Shown here: positions 43,042 to 53,940 of the stretch, in pieces
Position numbering within the stretch: the first letter of the stretch is position 1
Layout: each line of letters opens with the position of its first letter
Made by a program: the position numbers and the translations under genes
Notes under the pieces: model-generated
Databases searched by the model: none
What the model was told of the DNA's origin: nothing
The model's input: only the letters and a program-made list of their open reading frames with translations
DNA from: Streptomyces fructofermentans
Lineage (GTDB): Bacteria > Actinomycetota > Actinomycetes > Streptomycetales > Streptomycetaceae
DNA: 64,000 nt
NCBI RefSeq assembly: GCF_014651055.1
Contig: NZ_BMWD01000015.1
Coordinates: 124,001-188,000, forward strand
Direction of reading: 5' to 3'

Positions 43042-43105
43042 CTTCACGGCTTCACGGCTTCACGGCTTTACGGCTTCAGGGCCTCAGGGCTTCACGGCCT
43101 CACGG
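43042..43105. repeat. Eight tandem 8-bp repeats (CTTCACGG)
   Basis: Units CTTCACGG x3, CTTTACGG, CTTCAGGG, CCTCAGGG, CTTCACGG and CCTCACGG run without gaps in the spacer between the convergent exporter and nitrate reductase genes. This looks like slippage; no coding role is seen. Confidence 0.85.
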
Positions 43106-43259
43106 ACGCGCACCGGCCCGCGACCCCGGCACCGGCCGCCCCGCACCCCGGCGGGGCGGCCGCTCGCGTGTGCGGCGCCCGGAGCCGGCCGCGCACGGCC
43201 GTCGGCGCCACCGGTGGGAGACGGTGGGGGCTGGACGGGGGCTGAGGGCGGGGCGCCGG

Positions 43260-47612
<4,353 letters not shown>

Positions 47613-47718
47613 ACGCTGCCCTTCTCCGTACGTTCCCTGTGCCGCCCCGCGCCGCGCCCGGTCCGTCCACGGACCGGCGCCCGAACGGGGCCTCGGTCCG
47701 TGAGCGTACGAATTGCCC

Positions 47719-47734
47719 GTTACGCCTGTGTCAC
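47719..47734. promoter_or_regulatory. GlnR-like half-site pair upstream of the nitrate reductase gene
   Basis: GTTAC-GCCTGT-GTCAC resembles part of the Streptomyces GlnR box (gTnAC-n6-GaAAC repeated). A second GTTACGCC lies at 47753. The sites are about 107 bases upstream of the nitrate reductase start in the 296-base divergent gap with sflB. GlnR control of nitrate genes is established in Streptomyces; this particular site is a guess by pattern. Confidence 0.4.
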
Positions 47735-47908
47735 GTGGCGCGATCATGAAGAGTTACGCCCGCCACACAGCGCCCGCGGGGCCGGTGTGAGGGAACCCGT
47801 GGCGGGCGTCACCGGCTGCGGTCCGTGTCGTTATTGGGCCGAACGGGTGACCATGCGTAAGAATTGGTCGGTGCAGGCAATCAGTGCGAGTCAGGTCGGG
47901 GGGAGCCG

Positions 47909-48298
47909 GTGAACAGCCACGACGTCACCGATGAACAATGGGAAGGGCTCGCCCAGGTCGTGCCGCTGCGGGGCCGCGACGCATGGCCTTCGGCGGTCGA
48001 CCACCGGTCGATGCCCGAGGCGCGGACCGAGGCGAGGCGCCGTTTCGTGGTGCTCCGGGTCAATGTCTTCGCGGACGCGCGCGAGGTCGCCGAGACCCTG
48101 ATGGCGGGCGTACCGGTCCTCCTGGACCTCAGCAGCGCCGAGACGGACGTCGCCAAGCGGGTGCTGGACTTCAGTACGGGCGTCGTCTTCGGGCTGGCGA
48201 GCGGGATGCACCGGGTCGACCGGAACGTGTTCCTGCTCACGCCGCCCGGCACCGAGGTGGGCGGACTCATCCAGGGGGCGGGGATACCGGGCGCGTGA
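47909..48298 (+). CDS. sflB: SepF-like cell division protein SflB
   Basis: The 129-residue protein has a short variable N-terminus (about 1-40) and a SepF-type C-terminal domain (about 44-125) with FADAREVAETLMAGVPVLLDLS and RVLDFSTGVVFGLASGMHRV, the region that dimerises and binds FtsZ. It lacks the amphipathic N-terminal membrane helix of canonical SepF. Streptomyces has SepF plus SflA and SflB, which influence FtsZ and DivIVA placement and branching; the genomic position agrees with SflB (SCO5967). The GTG at 47909 follows GGGGGGAG. Confidence 0.87.
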   Translation: MNSHDVTDEQWEGLAQVVPLRGRDAWPSAVDHRSMPEARTEARRRFVVLRVNVFADAREVAETLMAGVPVLLDLSSAETDVAKRVLDFSTGVVFGLASGMHRVDRNVFLLTPPGTEVGGLIQGAGIPGA

Positions 48299-48687
48299 AC
48301 ACGGGTGGGGTCCCCGGGGCTCTCTGATTCGTCGGGGGTCGCCGGAGGCGTTGCGGGCGGCCGGGTCGGCGGGGCCGGACGGGTTCGTCGGGGCGGCCGG
48401 ACTCGCGGGGGCCGCCGGGTTCTTGCGGGCCCGGCGGCCGTGGGGCGTCCCGGGGCGACCGGCCGTGAGGGGCTTCCGGGCCGTGACGGGCTTCCGGGTG
48501 TCCGGTCGTGAGGCCGCTCCGGGGGCAATCCGGCGCTGCGTGCTCGGGAGTGCTCGGGAGTGCTCGGGAGTGGGTGCCGGATCGGCGGGGCGTCCCGCCG
48601 GGCGTACTTCGGCGTCCGGTACCCCGTTCGTAGGAAGATCGTCGGACGAAACGGTTCGGCCTTCACCCGGAGCCCTACCGTCCGGAT
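48299..48687. other. Intergenic region with tandem 10-bp repeats
   Basis: Three exact copies of TGCTCGGGAG (48541-48570) follow a long G-rich tract (48340-48530). No gene is credible. A GC-poorer stretch at 48620-48680 likely contains the promoter of the ATPase gene. Confidence 0.6.
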
Positions 48688-49869
48688 ATGACCCCGACAA
48701 CTCCCGCGAACCGGGCGGAGGCCGTGGCGCGCCCCCAGCGGGCCCACCCGGAACGGCCCTGCGTCACCGAACTGCGGCTCTCCTCCTTCGCCACGCACCG
48801 CGGCGCCGGATTCCCCCTCGGCCCGCTCAGCCTCTTCGCCGGGCCCAGCGGCAGCGGCAAGTCCAGCGCCCTGCGCGCGTACGAGGCGCTCGCCCGGCTC
48901 GGCGGCGGCGCCGAGCTCGGCGAGGTGTTCCCCGACCCCGTCGCCTGCGTACCCGAGCGGGCCCGCCCCGACGCCCAGCGGCGGCGGGGCTTCCGCATCG
49001 GCTGCACGGCGGACGGCCCCGAAGGACCCGTACGGCTCGACCTCGCGGTGCAGGCCGAACCCGAACTGCGCATCGTCGGCGAACGGTTGACCGCGGGCGG
49101 ACCGACCCTCCTGGAGACCGCGCTGCGCGACCCCGGAAAGCGCAGCGTGCAGGCCGCGTGGCACACCGCCGGGTCGTCCCCCGTCACCCGCGCGCCGCTC
49201 CCCGACGACCGGCTGGGCACGGCACTGCTGCCACTGCGCGTCGCGGGCAGGACCGACGGCCAGCGGCAGGTCCTCGCCGCCGCCGAGCAGATGGTCGTCG
49301 CGCTGCGCTCCGTCTTCCCCTGCGACCCGCAGCCCCGCACGATGCGCGCCCCCGTGCCCCTCGGCGCGGGGCGCCTGTCGCGCGGCTGCGGCAACCTCGC
49401 CGAAGTGCTCCGGCGCACCCGGGCCGAGTGCGCCGTCCGCCACGGACTGCTCGTCGACGAGGTCAGGGCGGGATGCTCCGGTCCGGTCCGCGACCTCCTG
49501 GCGGAACACCCGCCCGGCGGGTCCGACGCGACGGTGCGGGCCCTGCTCGACCGCGGCGACGGACTGCGGACGCCGCTCGGGCACCTGGGGGACGGCGAGC
49601 TGAGGCATCTCGCGCTCTCCCTGGTGCTCCTCACCGGGCCCGGCGTGCTGGAGGTGGACCCGGCCGGAGAGGTGCCCCCGGCACTGCAGACGCTCACCGT
49701 CCTGGCCGACGGGTTCGACCGCGACCTGGACGCACGCCAGCGGGAGTGCCTTCTGCGGCTGGCGGCCCGGATGTGCGAACGCGGCCACATCCGGCTGGTC
49801 GCGGCCGTGACCGACGCGAGCTGGGCGGCGGGGGTGGACGGGGTCACGGTGGTACACCTTGGGCCGTGA
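48688..49869 (+). CDS. SMC/ABC-like AAA ATPase (AAA_21/AAA_15-type)
   Basis: The 393-residue protein has LRLSSFATHRGAGF preceding a P-loop GPSGSGKSS (residues 52-59). A middle region of unclear fold lacks a long coiled coil. Near the C-terminus come an ABC-signature-like LGDGELRHLALSLVLL (about 306-321) and a Walker-B-like GVLEVDPAGEVPPAL, then AAVTDASWAAGVDGV. This order is that of RecF/OLD-like ATPases that serve in repair, nuclease or toxin systems. Its stop overlaps the GTG of a MazG-like gene by 4 bases, so the two are co-translated. No dedicated nuclease domain is visible. Confidence 0.78.
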   Translation: MTPTTPANRAEAVARPQRAHPERPCVTELRLSSFATHRGAGFPLGPLSLFAGPSGSGKSSALRAYEALARLGGGAELGEVFPDPVACVPERARPDAQRRRGFRIGCTADGPEGPVRLDLAVQAEPELRIVGERLTAGGPTLLETALRDPGKRSVQAAWHTAGSSPVTRAPLPDDRLGTALLPLRVAGRTDGQRQVLAAAEQMVVALRSVFPCDPQPRTMRAPVPLGAGRLSRGCGNLAEVLRRTRAECAVRHGLLVDEVRAGCSGPVRDLLAEHPPGGSDATVRALLDRGDGLRTPLGHLGDGELRHLALSLVLLTGPGVLEVDPAGEVPPALQTLTVLADGFDRDLDARQRECLLRLAARMCERGHIRLVAAVTDASWAAGVDGVTVVHLGP

Positions 49870-50210
49870 CGGAACTTGATGTGGCGACCTTGCAGCGCAG
49901 GCTGGCCGAGTTCGCGGCGGCGCGGAACTGGCAGCCCTTCCACACGCCGAAGAACCTCGCGTCGGCGCTCAGCGTGGAGGCCTCCGAACTCATGGAGATC
50001 TTCCAGTGGTTGACCCCCGAGGAGTCGGCCCGGGTGATGGACGACCCCGGGAGGGCGCCTCGGGTGGCGGACGAGGTCGCCGACGTGCTGGCGTACTTGC
50101 TGCAGTTGTGCGGGGTGCTCGGTATCGATCCCCTTGCGGCTCTCGATGCGAAGATCGACCGGAATGAACTCAGGTTTCCCGTGGGGAAGGAGCCGGGCGC
50201 GGACGTCTGA
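49866..50210 (+). CDS. MazG-like nucleotide pyrophosphohydrolase (RS21-C6/dCTPase type)
   Basis: The 114-residue all-alpha protein has the EXXE...EXXD metal motifs (EASELMEIFQW near residue 39 and DEVADVLAYLL near 68) of MazG-fold enzymes that hydrolyse (d)NTPs to monophosphates. The SALSVEASELMEIFQW pattern is typical of dCTP pyrophosphatase 1 relatives, which clear modified dCTP. The GTG start lies in the ATPase stop codon (GTGA). Confidence 0.88.
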   Translation: MTELDVATLQRRLAEFAAARNWQPFHTPKNLASALSVEASELMEIFQWLTPEESARVMDDPGRAPRVADEVADVLAYLLQLCGVLGIDPLAALDAKIDRNELRFPVGKEPGADV

Positions 50211-50274
50211 TCGTCCACCCGCCGCGCCCTGAGGGGGATTTTCAACTCTTCTGTCACTCTCCGGAGTTGTCGAT

Positions 50275-50301
50275 CTGTCCACAATCAATTCCGTGTCCAC
50301 A
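50275..50301. promoter_or_regulatory. Two DnaA-box-like sequences
   Basis: CTGTCCACA (50275-50283) fits the Streptomyces DnaA box (TTGTCCACA-type), and GTGTCCACA (50293-50301) fits except for its first base. They are in the same orientation, 18 bases apart, in a GC-poor gap upstream of the DUF6099-like gene. They may bind DnaA; proof needs binding data. Confidence 0.4.
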
Positions 50302-50412
50302 GATTTCGGTCTTCCTCTGGCTTTTCGTCCCGATGGACCTCACTCTGGGTAGTGGACAGGCGGAGTTCGGGCAGGCGTGTGTCAAGCGCGTCGGGACAGA
50401 CGGGGGCAGCGC

Positions 50413-50874
50413 ATGGAAGCGGTGCGGCTCATCGGCGCGAGCAGGTGTGCCCTGATGGGGAGCGGCGACGTCCCCGAGATCATGACGGAGGCCTGGCAGG
50501 CGCACGCGCTCGCCCAGGCGATAGGCAGCCGGCTGGCGGTGTCGGGCCCGCCCGAACTACGGGGCGAGGCACTCGGACTGACCGAGCTCGCCGGCCGGGG
50601 ATGCGGGGTGCTGGACGCACCGGTTCCGGACCTGGGAAGCCTGCGCGCGGCCCAGCTCACCGAACTGGGGGACGCCCGCAGCGCTCTCTCCGACCTCGGC
50701 GGGCTTCTCGCCGAGGTCGGCATAGCCCTCGTCGGCACGGCCTGCGCCGCCGCCGACGAGGGGACCTACTGGCAGTGCATGGAGGCGATCGACGCGACGG
50801 ACGAGGCCCGCGACCGGGTGCTGGAGATGCTCCGCAAGCTGGCGGTACGGGACCAGGGGGCGACGGCGGGTTAG
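50413..50874 (+). CDS. DUF6099-like helical protein, function unknown
   Basis: The 153-residue protein is predicted all-alpha, with MEAVRLIGASRCALMGSGD at the start, a central GEALGLTELAGRGC and a long C-terminal amphipathic helix (EAIDATDEARDRVLEMLRKL). No membrane helix, signal peptide or catalytic motif is seen. Similar proteins occur in many streptomycetes. The ATG at 50413 is chosen because conservation begins there; the ribosome binding site (GGGGGCAG) is imperfect. Confidence 0.7.
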   Translation: MEAVRLIGASRCALMGSGDVPEIMTEAWQAHALAQAIGSRLAVSGPPELRGEALGLTELAGRGCGVLDAPVPDLGSLRAAQLTELGDARSALSDLGGLLAEVGIALVGTACAAADEGTYWQCMEAIDATDEARDRVLEMLRKLAVRDQGATAG

Positions 50875-51041
50875 GCGGGTCCGCGACGGGGAGCGAGGCC
50901 GGCACGGGTTCGGGTGCCGGGCGGGTCACCGGCGGGCACGGGACCCGGCGCCGCTGGCCGCCGGATTTCACCCGACCGGGGACGCAGTCGCCCGGCGGAA
51001 CCGACGGCCTCGGCGGGCGCCCGAGCGTGCAGGATGGAGGC

Positions 51042-51965
51042 ATGGATCTTCGAATCTTCACCGAGCCCCAGCAAGGGGCGACCTACGACACCCTGCTAGC
51101 CGTGGCGAAGGCCACCGAGGACCTCGGCTTCGACGCCTTCTTCCGCTCCGACCACTACCTCAGCATGGGCTCCTCGGATGGCCTTCCCGGGCCCACGGAC
51201 GCCTGGATCACCCTGGCCGGACTCGCCCGGGAGACCCGGCGCATCCGACTGGGCACGCTGATGACGGCGGGCACGTTCCGGCTTCCGGGCGTGCTGGCGA
51301 TCCAGGTCGCGCAGGTCGACCAGATGTCCGGCGGCCGGGTCGAACTGGGCCTGGGCGCAGGCTGGTTCGAGGAGGAGCACAAGGCGTACGGCATCCCCTT
51401 CCCGAAGGAGAGGTTCGCGCGTCTGGAGGAGCAGTTGGCGATCGTCACCGGGCTGTGGGGGACGAAGACCGGCGAGACCTTCAGTTACGACGGCACCCAC
51501 TACCAGCTGACCGACTCACCCGCGCTGCCCAAGCCCGCGCAGTCCCGGGTGCCGGTGCTCATCGGCGGGCACGGAGCGACGCGCACCCCGCGCCTCGCCG
51601 GGCGCTACGCCGACGAGTTCAACATGCCCTTCGCCTCGGTCGCAGACAGCGAGCGGCAGTTCGGCCGGGTGGCGAAGGCGGCGGAGGACGCGGGTCGCAG
51701 GGCCACCGACCTCGTGTACTCCAACGCGCTCGTCGCCTGTGTCGGCAAGGACGACGCGGAGGTGGCCCGCCGGGCCGCGGCGATCGGCCGCGAGGTCGAC
51801 GAGCTGAAGGCGAACGGCCTGGCCGGCACCCCGGACGAGGTCGCCGACAGGATCGGGGCGTACGCGGCCGCCGGCTCCCAGCGGATCTACCTCCAGATCC
51901 TCGACCTCGACGACCTGGACCACCTGGAGCTCATCTCGACCCGGGTGCAGTCGCAGCTCGCCTAG
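51042..51965 (+). CDS. LLM-class F420-dependent oxidoreductase
   Basis: The 307-residue TIM-barrel protein of the luciferase-like monooxygenase family shows DAFFRSDHYL near residue 31, RIRLGTLMT near 67, GRVELGLGAGWFEEEHKAYG near 96-115 and PVLIGGHGATRT near 168. These features fit F420-dependent enzymes more than FMN ones. The substrate is unknown. GGAGG lies too close to the ATG to serve as Shine-Dalgarno, and CAGGAT (51031-51036) sits just before the start, so a leaderless mRNA is likely. Confidence 0.87.
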   Translation: MDLRIFTEPQQGATYDTLLAVAKATEDLGFDAFFRSDHYLSMGSSDGLPGPTDAWITLAGLARETRRIRLGTLMTAGTFRLPGVLAIQVAQVDQMSGGRVELGLGAGWFEEEHKAYGIPFPKERFARLEEQLAIVTGLWGTKTGETFSYDGTHYQLTDSPALPKPAQSRVPVLIGGHGATRTPRLAGRYADEFNMPFASVADSERQFGRVAKAAEDAGRRATDLVYSNALVACVGKDDAEVARRAAAIGREVDELKANGLAGTPDEVADRIGAYAAAGSQRIYLQILDLDDLDHLELISTRVQSQLA

Positions 51966-52473
51966 GGGGTGCGTCGCGTGCGTCGGTGCGTTGGGTGCCG
52001 GGTGCGTCGGTGCGTCGGTGCGTCGGTGCCAACGCGCCAACGCGCCAACTCGTGGGTGCGGGTGCGGGGTGCGCCGGGTGCAGGGGGTGAGCCGGGTGAA
52101 GGGGGTCGGGCGGGTCCGTGGGCGGGACGGGAGCGGGTCGGCTCGGCTCGGCCGGGTCGGCCCGGGTCGGGTCGGGTGGCCGCGTCTGCCGGTCCGGCGT
52201 CCGGTGGTCGGGCGGTCTGCCGGGTCGGCGGTCGGGCGGTTGGGCCAGCGGTCGGGTGGCCGGGGTCGCGCAGCCGGGCGTTGGGGCGGGCCAGCGGTCG
52301 GGCGGTCGGGGCGCGCGGCCGGCTGATCGCGGTCGGCGGATCGCGGTGGCGGATCGCGCGACGGACGCGCCGTGGCAGCCGACCCGGCGGGTCGTGGGGA
52401 GTTCGTCGGGCCGGTCTCCGGTTCGGGAGAAAACCCCTGGTCGGGCGTGGGGCGGCACGTCATACTCGGACGC
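51966..52473. repeat. Gene-free 508-base region of short G-rich repeats
   Basis: It contains GTGCGTCG-type 8-9-bp units (51969-52030), (GGCTC/GGGTC)n motifs (52138-52180) and GGTCGGGCGGT units (about 52205-52310). Frames through it code for monotonous Gly/Arg/Ser or Pro/Arg peptides and are not called. The hen1 promoter should lie near 52430-52470. Confidence 0.65.
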
Positions 52474-53940
52474 GTGTTCCTGACGATCAGTACCACCGGC
52501 ACCCCAGAGCGCCCAGCGACCGACCTCGGTTTCCTGCTGCACAAGCATCCCGACAAGGCGCAGGCGTTCTCGACCTCCTACGGCACCGCCCACGTCTTCT
52601 ACCCCGAGGCGGGCGAGGATCGCTGCACGGCGGCGCTGCTGCTGGAGGTGGACGCGGTGGCGCTGGTCAGGCGCGGCAAGGGCAAGGGCCGCGGCGGCGC
52701 TCCCGACGCGGCCCTCGCGCAGTACGTGAACGACCGCCCGTACGCGGCCTCGTCGCTGCTCGCGGTCGCGCTCAGCGGAGTGTTCTCCAGTGCGATGAAG
52801 GGCGCCTGCCGGGCCAGGCCGGAGCTGCCCGACCGTCCGCTGCCGCTGCGCATCGAGGTGCCCGCCGTGCCGGCCCGCGGTGGCGCGGGGCTCGTGCGCG
52901 CGCTGTTCGAGCCGCTCGGCTGGACGGTCACGGTGGCGCCGGTCGCGCTGGACGCCGAGTTCCCCGAGTGGGGCGACTCGCGGTACGTGGGTCTCGTGCT
53001 GGAGGGTGAGCAGCGGCTCGCCGACGCGCTGCGGCACCTGTACGTGCTGCTGCCGGTGCTCGACGACGCCAAGCACTACTGGGTGGCCACCGACGAGGTC
53101 GAGAAGCTGCTGCGGGCCGGCGAGGGCTGGCTGCCGGCGCACCCGGAGCAGAAGCTGATCACCAGCCGCTATCTCTCGCGCCGCTGGTCGCTGACCAGGC
53201 AGGCCATGGAGCGGCTCGAACTCGTGCGGCTCGCGGAGGCGGACGACAGCCAGGTCGAGGAGATCGACAACGCCGTCGACGAGAGCCAGGACACGGACGA
53301 GAAGCCCGTGCCGCTGGCCGTGCAGCGGCGGGACGCGATCGTCGCCGCCCTCCGGTCCGCGGACGCGGGCCGGGTGCTGGACCTGGGCTGCGGCCAGGGC
53401 CAGCTCGTGCAGGAACTGCTGAAGGACACGCGGTTCACCGAGATCGTCGGCGTGGACGTGTCGATGCGGGCCCTCACGATCGCCTCGCGGCGGCTCAAGC
53501 TGGACCGCATGGGCGAGCGGCAGTCCGAGCGGGTGCGGCTGGTGCAGGGCTCGCTGGCGTACACGGACAAGCGGCTCAAGGGGTACGACGCCGCCGTGCT
53601 GAGCGAGGTGATCGAGCACCTCGACCTGCCGCGGCTGCCCGCCCTGGAGTACGCGGTGTTCGGTGCCGCCCGCCCGAGGACCGTGATCGTCACGACACCG
53701 AACGTCGAGTACAACGTCCGCTGGGAGACCCTCCCCGCGGGCCATGTGCGGCACGGGGACCACCGCTTCGAGTGGACCCGTGAGGAGTTCCGCGCATGGG
53801 CCGGGGCGGTGGCCGAACGGCACGGATACGGGGTGGAGTTCAGGCCCGTCGGGCCGGACGACCCGGAGGTGGGACCGCCCACGCAGATGGCTGTCTTCCA
53901 CACGACCGCCCGGAACCCGAAGGAGGAGAAGGTGGCATGA
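52474..53940 (+). CDS. hen1: Bacterial Hen1, 3'-terminal RNA ribose 2'-O-methyltransferase
   Basis: The 488-residue protein has an N-terminal Hen1_L domain (about 1-240; KAQAFSTSYGTAHVFYPEAG). The C-terminal methyltransferase domain (about 285-480) has SAM loop VLDLGCGQGQLV and the Mg2+-binding SEVIEHLD plus HGDHRFEW, matching Clostridium thermocellum Hen1. It methylates the 2'-OH at the cleaved RNA 3' end so that repair by Pnkp leaves an RNA that cannot be cut again at that site. The GTG start is followed directly by family-like sequence. The 3' end overlaps pnkp by 4 bases. Confidence 0.95.
   Translation: MFLTISTTGTPERPATDLGFLLHKHPDKAQAFSTSYGTAHVFYPEAGEDRCTAALLLEVDAVALVRRGKGKGRGGAPDAALAQYVNDRPYAASSLLAVALSGVFSSAMKGACRARPELPDRPLPLRIEVPAVPARGGAGLVRALFEPLGWTVTVAPVALDAEFPEWGDSRYVGLVLEGEQRLADALRHLYVLLPVLDDAKHYWVATDEVEKLLRAGEGWLPAHPEQKLITSRYLSRRWSLTRQAMERLELVRLAEADDSQVEEIDNAVDESQDTDEKPVPLAVQRRDAIVAALRSADAGRVLDLGCGQGQLVQELLKDTRFTEIVGVDVSMRALTIASRRLKLDRMGERQSERVRLVQGSLAYTDKRLKGYDAAVLSEVIEHLDLPRLPALEYAVFGAARPRTVIVTTPNVEYNVRWETLPAGHVRHGDHRFEWTREEFRAWAGAVAERHGYGVEFRPVGPDDPEVGPPTQMAVFHTTARNPKEEKVA

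Noticed and set aside
51966..52473. CRISPR-like or REP-type repeat array
   Set aside because: Units are 5-11 bp, irregular and without unique spacers, consistent with simple slippage.
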